From positions 62,001 to 126,000 of the forward strand of contig NZ_JAMZEL010000013.1 of the NCBI RefSeq assembly GCF_024158025.1: DNA of 64,000 nt, in the 5' to 3' direction. Every line of letters begins with the position of its first letter. Position 1 is the stretch's first letter. A program made the translations under genes and the position numbers. Shown here one piece after another: positions 8,041 through 16,789 of the stretch. The notes below the pieces were generated by a model. The model saw only the letters and a program-made list of their open reading frames with translations. It did not search any database and had not been told where the DNA came from. Source of the DNA: Runella salmonicolor. GTDB taxonomy: Bacteria > Bacteroidota > Bacteroidia > Cytophagales > Spirosomataceae.

Positions 8041-9201
8041 TTATAAACCATTCAGTGCTTGTTTCAAATCTTCAATCAGATAGTCAACTTCTTCCAGACC
8101 TATATAAAGCCGTACCAGACGGTGTTCTGGATTTTTGGCATTAAATTCTTCGGGGTGTAGGCCTGCGCATTTGGGCATGATGAGTGATTCGTGGCCACCC
8201 CAACTTACTGCTAATAAAAAGTGTTTCAGGGTTTTAGCAAATTTCTCAATTTGGTCATATCGTTCTACTTTGAGCGCAATGGTCACCAAACCACAAGCCC
8301 CGGTCATTTGTTTTTTTGCCAATTCATACTGCGGAAAATCAGGGTCGAGTGGAAAATAAACGCGCTCAATGGCGGGGTGATTTTTCAAAAAAGCGACCAC
8401 TTTTTGGGTACTTTCCGAAATATGTTTCAGCCGAATGGGCAACGTCCGTAAGCCTCTTAATAGCAACCAACCGTTAAACGGAGATACAAATGCACCCGTA
8501 TTGAGGGCTTCACGGTCAAAAATCTGCTTTATCATGGCTTTACTGCCCGTCAAAACACCCGCTACGGTATCTGAGTGCCCGCCGATGTACTTGGTGGCCG
8601 ATTGCAGGGATAAATCGATGCCAAAGCGATGCGGTTTTTGGAACAATGGGGAACAGTAACTATTGTCAATGATGGTGACAATGCCCCGCGATTTGGCCAG
8701 TTGAGCCACCGCTTCCAAATCTTGCAGGTCAAAAGTCAGGGTATTGGGTGATTCCAAATAAATCACTTTAGTGTTGGGTTGCAGGGCAGCTTCAAAATTT
8801 TCAATCAGCGTACCGTCAACGTAAGTGGTCGAAACATTGTACCGGGGCAGAATGTTGTCAAACAATTTCCAGGCCCACGTATAGGGTTTGTGAACGCTTA
8901 CAATGTGGTCGCCAGCCTGAACATTGGACATTACCGCGCAAAAAATGGCCGACGCGCCGCTGTTTAGGACCAAACAATCTTCAGCTTCGTCTAAGGCGGC
9001 TAATTTTTGGCGTAAAATATCGACCGTTGGGTTCACGCCCCGAGAATACAAGTAGGCCGACATTTCATCTTCAAAAGCCGCGCGCAGAGAAGCAAAATCA
9101 TTAAAAACGAAATTGCTAGTTTGGACAATCGGCGGGCTAACGGCGTTGAAGTACTGCTCGCGGTCTTCGGCAAGCTCGTTGATAATATGAGAATAGTGCA
9201 T
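8041..9201 (-). CDS. PLP-dependent transsulfuration enzyme (cystathionine lyase/synthase family)
   Basis: Cytoplasmic enzyme of 386 residues of the Cys/Met metabolism PLP family, which covers cystathionine beta- and gamma-lyases, cystathionine gamma-synthase and methionine gamma-lyase. The PLP Lys is K204 in SATKYIGGHSD. YSRGVNPTV (52-60), the phosphate-binding SGASAIF, and IIDNSYCSPLFQ are family motifs. Residues that separate lyase from synthase cannot be judged safely by eye, so the exact reaction is left open. It ends next to a strong hairpin and lies 11 bases after a possible small membrane ORF that follows the two-component genes. Confidence 0.87.
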   Translation of the reverse strand: MHYSHIINELAEDREQYFNAVSPPIVQTSNFVFNDFASLRAAFEDEMSAYLYSRGVNPTVDILRQKLAALDEAEDCLVLNSGASAIFCAVMSNVQAGDHIVSVHKPYTWAWKLFDNILPRYNVSTTYVDGTLIENFEAALQPNTKVIYLESPNTLTFDLQDLEAVAQLAKSRGIVTIIDNSYCSPLFQKPHRFGIDLSLQSATKYIGGHSDTVAGVLTGSKAMIKQIFDREALNTGAFVSPFNGWLLLRGLRTLPIRLKHISESTQKVVAFLKNHPAIERVYFPLDPDFPQYELAKKQMTGACGLVTIALKVERYDQIEKFAKTLKHFLLAVSWGGHESLIMPKCAGLHPEEFNAKNPEHRLVRLYIGLEEVDYLIEDLKQALNGL

Positions 9202-9212
9202 GTAAAGTGAAT

Positions 9213-9326
9213 TTATCGCAGTAACATCCCGATGAAAATGCGAAAATAGAACACTACGTTAATTATTAGTGCTACTGCTGACAGAAATATCCAACCGTAG
9301 GAGAGCAATGGCTTTCGGGGTTGGGA
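9213..9326 (-). other. in-frame transmembrane coding segment after the kinase stop
   Basis: Directly after the TAA of the upstream kinase (9327-9329) the same reading frame stays open for 37 codons and ends at 9215-9213. The peptide has a basic start (SQPRKP) and then about 24 hydrophobic residues (for example GWIFLSAVALIINVVF) with a second short hydrophobic stretch. There is no ATG at its head; a TTG at codon 7 could start a peptide of about 30 residues. It may be a small membrane protein, the remnant of a longer kinase C-terminus, or chance. The membrane-helix character over an otherwise unexplained spacer makes it worth recording. Confidence 0.3.
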
Positions 9327-10730
9327 TTACAAGGGGAGAGATATGACAAAGCGGGTGCCCTTTCCGAGTTGAGAAAAAGCCCTGATACTGCCGTTGTGAA
9401 GTTGAATAATTCGTTGGGTAAGGGCCAGCCCGATACCGTGTCCTTTACGAGATTTACTAGAATCACCCCGGTAAAAAGGTTCAAAAATATGGGGTAAATC
9501 TTCTTCCGAAATACCGATGCCCCGGTCGGTAAAAGAAATACGTATGGTGTCGGAATGGGCCAGTAATGACACATTAACGCGTTGGTCTTCTGAGTATTTA
9601 CAGGCATTTGCCATGATGTTTTGAAAAGCCATTTGAAGCAGTGATTTATCGCCCTTGATTTTAAATTCTGTTTCTTCCTCTTGCGACTCATCAAACTCGA
9701 TTTGAATGTTGTAGTCAGGAAATTGGATGAGCAACGATTCGCGAACCTGCCACAACAAATCATCAATATTTAACGGACGAAAATGCAACTGAAATATGTC
9801 ATTGTTGATGCGGGCAAGTTCTAGTAGTCCATTGATTAAATCGCGCATTTTCTTTACCTCTTCAATGGCCTCTTTGATGGTTTGTTGGTAGTCTTCGACG
9901 GTTCTTTTCTGAAGCAAAGCTACTTCTAATTGCCCCATCATGATAGTGAGTGGGGTGCGTAATTCGTGCGAAGCGTGTGAAACAAAATTGCGCTGTGAGC
10001 TAAAAGCTTCCTCCAATCTACTTAGCAAATCATTGAAAGTGGCCACCAATTGCCCCAATTCATCTTTATGACGTCGGGCTTTGAGGCGTTCGTGGATATT
10101 ACGGGCTGAAATGTTTTTTACCTGTTCAATAATATCCGAAACAGGCCGTAGAGCATCGCTCGCAAAAAGCCATCCTGCCAAAATAACCAGCAGCAAACTA
10201 ACCGCCCAACCCGTAATAAGAATGTTACGTAACCTTTCCAATTTACTGAATCCATACACATCAATTGCGTACGCAACCACGACCAGCACCTGTTTTCGTT
10301 TGTCTACGTACCTGACGCCAATGATTTCTTTTTCGCCATCCCGAAGACTAAAATCAATTCCTTCTCTTGCTTGAGCCAGCAATTGAGGGGTGATGATGTA
10401 GGGCTCTTTCCCACTGTCATAAACTACTTTGTTGTTGGAATCATAGACCGTCACTTCCTCTTTGTACATCGTAGTGAGGTCGTTGCGTTCGATGTCGTGT
10501 AGAAGTTCTTCGGTGATTCCCCCCACATCCTCAAACAGCCGAACCGTGGTCAAGGCTTTGTCGCGCAAGCGTTTGTTAAATTCTTGCTCTCGAAATTGAT
10601 TGTATAAATAGTAAACAGACAACGAAAAGGCCAGCATGATGGAAGCAACCAACACCGCAAAGAGAAGCGTGAGGCGCAGCCGAATGTTCATATTCTCATT
10701 CCAATGCGGAACGTCCAGTATTCTTTTCAT
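9327..10730 (-). CDS. OmpR-partner sensor histidine kinase with HAMP domain
   Basis: Inner-membrane kinase of 467 residues. Membrane helices lie at about 18-42 and 171-191 around a periplasmic sensor region. HAMP follows (about 190-243, including ALRPVSDI), then the HisKA box SHASHELRTPL with His255, then the HATPase domain with N, G1 (DRGIGI) and G2 (GHGIGLAL) boxes. A start 39 bases downstream (Met14, before NIRLRLTLLFAV) is equally possible. Its start codon shares one base with the regulator stop (TAATG arrangement), so the two are translationally coupled. The general architecture resembles CusS/ArlS-type kinases. The stimulus is not evident. Confidence 0.93.
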   Translation of the reverse strand: MKRILDVPHWNENMNIRLRLTLLFAVLVASIMLAFSLSVYYLYNQFREQEFNKRLRDKALTTVRLFEDVGGITEELLHDIERNDLTTMYKEEVTVYDSNNKVVYDSGKEPYIITPQLLAQAREGIDFSLRDGEKEIIGVRYVDKRKQVLVVVAYAIDVYGFSKLERLRNILITGWAVSLLLVILAGWLFASDALRPVSDIIEQVKNISARNIHERLKARRHKDELGQLVATFNDLLSRLEEAFSSQRNFVSHASHELRTPLTIMMGQLEVALLQKRTVEDYQQTIKEAIEEVKKMRDLINGLLELARINNDIFQLHFRPLNIDDLLWQVRESLLIQFPDYNIQIEFDESQEEETEFKIKGDKSLLQMAFQNIMANACKYSEDQRVNVSLLAHSDTIRISFTDRGIGISEEDLPHIFEPFYRGDSSKSRKGHGIGLALTQRIIQLHNGSIRAFSQLGKGTRFVISLPL

Positions 10731-11404
10731 TATTCTTTGAGAATATATCCCATGCCAACGACGGTATGAATCAGCTTATGCGAAAACTCTTTGTCGATTT
10801 TTTTACGCAGAAAATTAACGTAAACATCGATGGTATTGGTGCCAGTGTCGAAATGTATATCCCAGACTTTTTCGGCAATATCTACCCGTGAAACCACCCG
10901 ACCACGGTTGCGCATAAAATATTCTAACAGGCCAAACTCTTTGGCTGTCAGTTCAATACGATGCCCTTCGCGCCGTGCTATTCGCTCATTCAGGTCTAAT
11001 TCCAAATCGGCGATTTTTAAAACATTGGTTGTGGGTCCGCTTTCTGAATTTCGTTTCTGTAACGCTCGGAGTCGAACAATAAGCTCTTGAAATTCAAAGG
11101 GTTTCACCAAATAATCATCTGCACCAGATTCAAAGCCCGCCAGTTTATCATTGAGGGTTCCGAGGGCGGTCAGCATCAGAATTGGAGTACGGATGTTTTC
11201 CCTGCGCAACAGAGCGGCCAACTCAAAACCGTTCATTTTAGGAAGATTAACGTCCAAAACAATGACGTCGTAAGGATTTGAAAGGGCTAAACTACTGCCC
11301 ATTTGTCCGTCAAAAGCTATATCTACTTCCCATGCTTGCTCTTCAAGTCCTTTTTTTATAAACCCCGCCAGTTTTGGCTCGTCTTCAACAACTAAAACTT
11401 TCAT
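10730..11404 (-). CDS. OmpR/PhoB-type response regulator
   Basis: Response regulator of 224 residues with a receiver domain (D8/E9 acidic pocket region in VVEDEP, phospho-acceptor D51 in VLDVNLP, Lys in YLVKPFEF) and a C-terminal winged helix (ELTAKEFGLLEYF, VDVYVNFLRKKI). The start at 11404 gives the canonical MKVLVVEDE opening. An upstream in-frame ATG at 11437 would add a 12-residue tail without family support. It is first in an operon with its kinase and is divergent from the sugar-dehydrogenase operon, 269 bases away, which is a candidate target. That target is inference. Confidence 0.93.
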   Translation of the reverse strand: MKVLVVEDEPKLAGFIKKGLEEQAWEVDIAFDGQMGSSLALSNPYDVIVLDVNLPKMNGFELAALLRRENIRTPILMLTALGTLNDKLAGFESGADDYLVKPFEFQELIVRLRALQKRNSESGPTTNVLKIADLELDLNERIARREGHRIELTAKEFGLLEYFMRNRGRVVSRVDIAEKVWDIHFDTGTNTIDVYVNFLRKKIDKEFSHKLIHTVVGMGYILKE

Positions 11405-11590
11405 ATACAAACAATTAAGTAAATGGTGGTTTTTCATTCCGACTCCAATTTTAAAGATAAGATTTTTTCACCGAAAGCCTTACGCTGGATTTTAACTGCC
11501 TTTTAATATGAACAATATGAAATCACAAAACCCAAACGGTCGGTTAAAAACCGTTAATCATCGGCAACTTATCGTTTTTTGTCTAATGTA

Positions 11591-11623
11591 TTGTTTTGAT
11601 ACAAACTATCGCCTCTATCTTTG
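11591..11623 (+). promoter_or_regulatory. predicted Bacteroidota-type promoter of the sugar-oxidation operon
   Basis: A -7 box TATCTTTG at 11616-11623 is a full match to TAnnTTTG, and a TTG at 11591-11593 is placed 22 bases upstream as the -33 element. It would start transcription near 11630, about 45 bases before the dehydrogenase start at 11674. Confidence 0.55.
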
Positions 11624-11673
11624 AGTGAAATCCGTCATAATTTTACTAAGAAAACTACAAATTTCTCTTGCGT

Positions 11674-14541
11674 ATGTATTTCTCTACCTCTCTTCGTAAG
11701 TTGGGAGCCGTTGGTCTAATCGCACTAGGCGCGGCAACCGTTACTTACAGCCAATCGTCACCTCCTGAAGAAAACCGCTTTACCAAAAGCATTTTGACGG
11801 AAAAATTGGACGAACCCATGGAAATGACCTTTTTGCCCGATAAGCGGGTGTTGTTCGTGGAGCGAAAAGGAAATTTAAAAGCGTATAATCCCAAAACCAA
11901 GGAAGTGAGCGTATTGGCCACGATTCCGGTCAACACAAAATATACCAATCGGCAGGGCCAAGTGCGCGAAGCAGAAGAGGGTTTGATGGGTTTGATTGCC
12001 GACCCTAATTTTGCCAAAAACAACTGGATTTATATGTACTATGCCGACCCAACGGATAAAAAGCACGTGCTGGCGCGTTGGGAATTGAAAGGCGATGAAT
12101 TGGTGGAATCTTCCAAAAAAGTGATGTTGGAGGTCACGACCCAGCGCGAAGAATGCTGCCACACGGGTGGCGGAATGGTGTTTGATAAAGTTGGGAATTT
12201 GTACTTAACCACTGGAAACAATACCAGTAACAGTAACTCCGACGGCTATGCCCCCATTGATGAGCGCCCCGAGCAAAGCACATGGGACGACCAGCGCGGC
12301 GCGGCCAATACCAACGATTTGCGTGGTAAAATATTGAGAATCAGGCCACAGGCTGACGGAACTTACACGATTCCCGAAGGGAATTTATTCCCCAAAGGTA
12401 CCCCCAAAACCCGCCCCGAAATTTATACTATGGGTCACCGCAACCCATGGCGCCCGACCATCGACAGCAAAACTGGCTTTTTGTATTGGGGTGAAGTAGG
12501 TCCCGACGCCTCGCAGGATTCACCGCGCGGACCACGTGGATATGATGAATTCAACCAAGCGAAAGGTCCCGGCTTTTTTGGGTGGCCTTATTTTATTGGT
12601 GATAATAAAGTGTACGCAGACTGGGATTTTGAAACCAATAAACTCAAAGCCGACTCAAAATTTGACCCTGCCAAGCCCATCAACGATTCTCCCAACAATA
12701 CTGGTTTGCGGGAATTGCCACCTGCTCAAAAAGCATTTGTATGGTATCCCTACGCCAATTCTACGGAGTTTCCGTTGGTAGGAAGTTCGGGGCGGAGCGC
12801 TACGGGTGGACCCGTTTTCAGAAAAGCTGATTTCAAAAATGCCCCCCGTCCTTTTCCGGATTATTATGAAGGCAAGTGGCTAATGGTGGAGTTTATGCGC
12901 GGCTGGATTATGGCCGTAACGATGGACGAAAACGGCGATTATAAATCTATGGAGCGGTTTATGCCCAGCGAAAACTTTAGCAGTGCCATCGACATAGATT
13001 TCAGCCCCGACGGAGATTTGTACGTGTTGGAATATGGAAGTGCGTGGTTTAGAGGGAATGACAATGCACGCTTAGTAAAAATTGAATACAACGCAGGCAA
13101 TCGTACCCCGATGGTAGAAGCAACCGCCGACAAAAAGGCGGGTTCGGTGCCTTTCAAAGTGGCGTTTTCGTCGGAAGGAACGCAGGATTTTGACCGTGAT
13201 GTGTTGAAATATGAGTGGAAAATTACCTCCAAAGCGGGTGTTTTTAAAACGCTTACGCAACCCAATCCAGTGGTAACATTCGACAAACCGGGTACCTACA
13301 AAGCTACTTTGACGGTAACTGACCCTAAAGGAGCCAAAAACAGCCGTACGCTAGAAATCAAGGCGGGCAACGAAGCCCCCGAAGTGGCATTGGAAGTAAC
13401 CAAAGGCAATAAATCTTTCTTTTTTCCCAACGAAAGTATTGAGTATAAAGTAAAGGTAAGCGATAAAGAGGATGGTAGTTTGGAAAATGGAAAAATCATT
13501 CCCACTCAGGTAGCGGTCAATATCGACTACATGCCCGATACGTTTGACCCCATCGAAATTGCCTCCAACTACCGGGGCACCGATGCCTCGGCGCGCTTCT
13601 CGACGGGCTACAAACTCATAAGTGCCAGCGATTGTAAATCCTGCCACATTGTTGATAAAAAATCTGTGGGCCCCAGCTACAAAGACATTGCACAGAAATA
13701 CAAAGGTGATGCCGCTGCTCCTGAAAAATTAGCCAATAAAATCATTGCTGGCGGTGGGGGAGTATGGGGAGACCACGCCATGAGCGCCCACCCACAAATT
13801 TCTAAAAACGATGCCGCAACGATGGTTAAATACATCATGAGCCTAGGCGAAAAACCATTGCAGGCTAAGTCGTTGCCAACCGCAGGTGCTTATACTACCA
13901 AAGTACCTGAAGGAGAAAACGGGCGCGGAAGCTACGTGTTGCGCGCAGCCTACACCGACCGAGGAACAAAATTGTTGTCGCCGTTGATGTCGGAGAATAT
14001 TTTGCACTTGCGCAACCCTTCGCTCGACCCCGCCAAAGCAGAGAAGAGCAAAGGAACGCAGTTGTTGATAACACCTTCAAAATCATTCAATTTGATTGGT
14101 AATGACTCCTACATTGGATACACCCAATTGGACTTGACAGGTATTAAACAAATCGAAGTGTTGGCCCAAGCTACCACGCGTGTGGGTGCTTCTGGTGGTG
14201 TGGTAGAAATTCGTTTGGGCTCTCCAACGGGTAAATTAATCGGAAAAACATCGCCCGTAGAAGTCAAAGACCCCTCTTTTGGACCACCACCAGCGGCGCC
14301 TGCCGCAGGAACGCCTGCCGCAGGAACGCCTGCCGCAAATGCACAACGTACGCAGGGGCAGGCGGCCACTGACCCAGCCGCAAGAGCTCGGCGCGGGGCT
14401 CAGCAGGCCGTGGCCAAAATTGAAGCCACAGAGGGCGTGCACGATGTGTATTTTGTGTTCAAAAATCCCAATGCACAGCCGAATCAAATCGTCATGTCGG
14501 TGGTTTCGATTCAGTTTCAAAATACAATTACTAACCTATAA
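11674..14541 (+). CDS. secreted sugar dehydrogenase / PKD / cytochrome c fusion
   Basis: Exported multidomain protein of 955 residues. After a signal peptide (about 1-26) comes a glucose/sorbosone-dehydrogenase-type beta-propeller (about 35-460), the family that uses PQQ. A PKD domain follows (about 474-565), then a class I cytochrome c domain with heme motif C654-K-S-C657-H658 and a likely axial Met703 in HAMSAHP. Last is a C-terminal beta-rich region (about 760-955) of carbohydrate-binding type, interrupted by an Ala/Pro-rich linker. Oxidation at the propeller followed by electron transfer through the attached heme fits a periplasmic or surface sugar oxidase. A TTG six bases upstream (11668) is also open, but the ATG is preferred. 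The isomerase-like gene follows 84 bases later. Confidence 0.88.
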   Translation: MYFSTSLRKLGAVGLIALGAATVTYSQSSPPEENRFTKSILTEKLDEPMEMTFLPDKRVLFVERKGNLKAYNPKTKEVSVLATIPVNTKYTNRQGQVREAEEGLMGLIADPNFAKNNWIYMYYADPTDKKHVLARWELKGDELVESSKKVMLEVTTQREECCHTGGGMVFDKVGNLYLTTGNNTSNSNSDGYAPIDERPEQSTWDDQRGAANTNDLRGKILRIRPQADGTYTIPEGNLFPKGTPKTRPEIYTMGHRNPWRPTIDSKTGFLYWGEVGPDASQDSPRGPRGYDEFNQAKGPGFFGWPYFIGDNKVYADWDFETNKLKADSKFDPAKPINDSPNNTGLRELPPAQKAFVWYPYANSTEFPLVGSSGRSATGGPVFRKADFKNAPRPFPDYYEGKWLMVEFMRGWIMAVTMDENGDYKSMERFMPSENFSSAIDIDFSPDGDLYVLEYGSAWFRGNDNARLVKIEYNAGNRTPMVEATADKKAGSVPFKVAFSSEGTQDFDRDVLKYEWKITSKAGVFKTLTQPNPVVTFDKPGTYKATLTVTDPKGAKNSRTLEIKAGNEAPEVALEVTKGNKSFFFPNESIEYKVKVSDKEDGSLENGKIIPTQVAVNIDYMPDTFDPIEIASNYRGTDASARFSTGYKLISASDCKSCHIVDKKSVGPSYKDIAQKYKGDAAAPEKLANKIIAGGGGVWGDHAMSAHPQISKNDAATMVKYIMSLGEKPLQAKSLPTAGAYTTKVPEGENGRGSYVLRAAYTDRGTKLLSPLMSENILHLRNPSLDPAKAEKSKGTQLLITPSKSFNLIGNDSYIGYTQLDLTGIKQIEVLAQATTRVGASGGVVEIRLGSPTGKLIGKTSPVEVKDPSFGPPPAAPAAGTPAAGTPAANAQRTQGQAATDPAARARRGAQQAVAKIEATEGVHDVYFVFKNPNAQPNQIVMSVVSIQFQNTITNL

Positions 14542-14551
14542 AAGTGCCGCT

Positions 14552-14590
14552 AGAAAGTCGTCGGGCGTACTGTCCGGCGACTGACTTTCT
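14552..14590. repeat. imperfect hairpin between dehydrogenase and isomerase genes
   Basis: AGAAAGTC at 14552-14559 pairs with GACTTTCT at 14583-14590, and the inner GTCG/CGAC pairs continue after a one-base bulge. No T-run follows, so termination is uncertain. It may instead stabilise or process the operon transcript. Confidence 0.4.
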
Positions 14591-14625
14591 GGTTTATCAA
14601 TTCAGGATTATTACCTCGAACAACT

Positions 14626-15579
14626 ATGCAAAATCGCAGAACTTTCCTTAAAAATACCAGTGCTTTGGCATTGGGAAGCTTGGCCGTACCCGCGTTGGCG
14701 AAAAATCTTTTGGCCCCAGAAGCATTACCGCGCCCGGGTTTGCAGCTGTTTACGCTGTTCAGAGCCATGTCTGACGATGCCAAAGGCTCGTTAGAAAAAG
14801 TAGCGGGTATTGGTTATAAAGAAATCGAATCTGCTTTCAGCATGAAAGACGGGTATTATGGCTATTCGCCCAAAGAATTTAAAAAGATAGTGGAAGATTT
14901 GGGAATGACTTGGCGCGCCCACCACGTAGGAGGTGCTCCTTTTCGTCCGCGACCCGCTCAGGCAGGTGCCCCCGCAGGAGGTGGCGCGGCTGCGGCAGGT
15001 GCGCCACCGCGCCAAATGCCAGCTAATATGCCCAAACGACTGAATTTGTTGGAAAATTACCAACAATTGGTAGATGAAGCCGCCGAAGGAGGGTTGAGTT
15101 ATTTGGTGTGCGCATCTACGCCCGTGGGGACGTTGGATGAAATCAAAAAATCTATTGAAGTATTTGTCAAAACGGGTGAAGCCTGCAAAAAAGCGGGTAT
15201 CGGTTTTGCGTATCACAATCACGCCACCGAGTTTGACAAAGTAGAAGGCCAAACGCCCTATGATTTGATTTTGTCGCAAACCAGCCCTGACCTTGTAACG
15301 ATGGAAATGGACATGGCGTGGGTAGTAAAAGCGGGCCTTGATCCCGTAGAATTGTTCAAACAGCAGCCCGGTCGTTTTCCACTTTGGCACATCAAAGACA
15401 TTGATAAAGAACTTAAAAAGCCCGTAGAGGTTGGAACTGGGGTCGTAGACTTCAAAAAGATTTTTGCAGGGGCCAAAAATGCAGGCCTGAAATACTACTT
15501 TGTGGAGCAAGACATGGCGGCAAGCCCCTTTGAAAGTATCGCGACGAGTTTTGCCAACTTGCAAAAATTAACTGCGTAA
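14626..15579 (+). CDS. Tat-exported sugar phosphate isomerase/epimerase-like TIM barrel
   Basis: Protein of 317 residues of the xylose-isomerase-like TIM-barrel (AP endonuclease 2) superfamily. The N-terminus NRRTFLKNTSALALG is a twin-arginine export signal. The barrel motifs include GYKEIESAF, the metal-ligand region EMDMAWVVKAG, and HIKDIDKE with further acidic and His residues toward the C-terminus (YYFVEQD). The barrel is broken at about residues 105-130 by an Ala/Gly/Pro-rich insertion. Homologues are often next to oxidoreductases in Bacteroidota, and here it follows the dehydrogenase fusion. A periplasmic sugar epimerase or isomerase is likely. The substrate is unknown. Confidence 0.82.
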   Translation: MQNRRTFLKNTSALALGSLAVPALAKNLLAPEALPRPGLQLFTLFRAMSDDAKGSLEKVAGIGYKEIESAFSMKDGYYGYSPKEFKKIVEDLGMTWRAHHVGGAPFRPRPAQAGAPAGGGAAAAGAPPRQMPANMPKRLNLLENYQQLVDEAAEGGLSYLVCASTPVGTLDEIKKSIEVFVKTGEACKKAGIGFAYHNHATEFDKVEGQTPYDLILSQTSPDLVTMEMDMAWVVKAGLDPVELFKQQPGRFPLWHIKDIDKELKKPVEVGTGVVDFKKIFAGAKNAGLKYYFVEQDMAASPFESIATSFANLQKLTA

Positions 15580-15676
15580 TTGTCTCAATTTGAAACACTT
15601 TCGTTGGATTTGAGTTTCTTATTTATTGGAGTTGTCGTAAGTTACACAACGCGTAAACCATAAAATCAATACTGGT

Positions 15677-16789
15677 ATGAAAAAGATGTTTTTGTCTGTT
15701 GCAGCGGCCCTATCGGTAGCAGTACTGGTTGCCTACACCAACCGCACCGCAAGTGTTTTGAGTGGATTTGAGACGGGGACACCCGAGGTAAAGTCGATGA
15801 ATGCGCTTGCTTTTGGACCTGAAGGGGTCTTGTTTATTGGTGATTCTAAAAGTGCTTCGGTGTTTGCGGTTGATACAAAGGATGCCGAAAACGTGGCCAA
15901 TGCCAAACCCGTTGACATAAAAAACATCGACCAAAAAATTGCCGCTTTGCTGGGTACCGAAGCCAAAAATATCACCATTCAGGATTTGGCGGTCAATCCC
16001 ATTTCCAAGAAGGTATATTGCGCCGTGCAAGCTGCCAACGGAACACCCGTATTGTTTAAAATAGACGGCGAAAACATTCAGCCCGTGAGCCTGAAAGACG
16101 TCAAGTTTGCCTTGGTGTCGCTCAATAATGCGCCTGCCGAAGACGCCAAAGACCAACGAGGCCGGCCGCTGCGGGTTTGGGCTATTTCAGACCTCAATTA
16201 TGCCGATGGAAAAGTGATGGTGAGCGGATTGTCTAATCAGGAGTTTGGCTCTACTTTCCGCAGTATTCCTTTTCCATTTACCAACAAACAAGAGCAATCT
16301 TCGTTAGAAATCTATCATGCCGCCCACGGGCAATACGAAACCAACTCGCCCATCAAGACCTTTACAACGGCAGAATTGAATGGTAAAAAGTTTCTGGTAG
16401 CAAGCTACACCTGTACCCCACTTGTTCTTTTTCCGATTGATGACTTAAAGCCAGGTACGCACGTAAAAGGCCGTACCGTCGGTGAATTTGGCGCGGGAAA
16501 CAGCCCGTTGGACATCATCACGATGAAAAAAGGCAACGATTTGTTCCTGATTATGGCCAATTCTGACCGGCCGGTGATGAAAATTAAGTACAAAGATATC
16601 GAAACTTACGAAGGCTCATTGACCGAACCCATCAAGGAAAATTACAGCACGGCTGGCGTGCCCTACGTTTCGTTTCCGATGGTGAATGTGCTCCAACTTG
16701 ACAAACTGGACGATACTCAATTTGTGTTTTTGCAACGGAGAGCCAACGGAGACCTTGACATCCGAACTTCCAATAACCGATCATTATGA
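15677..16789 (+). CDS. exported protein of unknown function, beta-propeller-like
   Basis: Unrecognised protein of 370 residues with an N-terminal signal or anchor (MKKMFLSVAAALSVAVLVAY). The mature part has repeated beta-strand patterns such as ALAFGPEGVLFIGD, DLAVNPISKKVYCAV and VWAISDLNYADGKVMVSGL. These recall NHL/SMP-30-like propellers that read out 'function at' or regulate a ligand. No catalytic residues can be pointed out. It starts 97 bases after the isomerase-like gene, and its stop overlaps the next gene start by four bases (ATGA), so it acts with that lipoprotein. A role in sugar oxidation or redox sensing is inferred only from the operon. Confidence 0.7.
   Translation: MKKMFLSVAAALSVAVLVAYTNRTASVLSGFETGTPEVKSMNALAFGPEGVLFIGDSKSASVFAVDTKDAENVANAKPVDIKNIDQKIAALLGTEAKNITIQDLAVNPISKKVYCAVQAANGTPVLFKIDGENIQPVSLKDVKFALVSLNNAPAEDAKDQRGRPLRVWAISDLNYADGKVMVSGLSNQEFGSTFRSIPFPFTNKQEQSSLEIYHAAHGQYETNSPIKTFTTAELNGKKFLVASYTCTPLVLFPIDDLKPGTHVKGRTVGEFGAGNSPLDIITMKKGNDLFLIMANSDRPVMKIKYKDIETYEGSLTEPIKENYSTAGVPYVSFPMVNVLQLDKLDDTQFVFLQRRANGDLDIRTSNNRSL

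Noticed and set aside
9272..9766. 164-codon ORF overlapping the sensor kinase 3' end
   Set aside because: It is in another frame of the kinase gene and has a composition unlike a real protein; the kinase motifs are intact.
11668..11673. TTG start two codons upstream of the sugar dehydrogenase
   Set aside because: ATG at 11674 gives a better start with a normal signal peptide; TTG is rare in this phylum.
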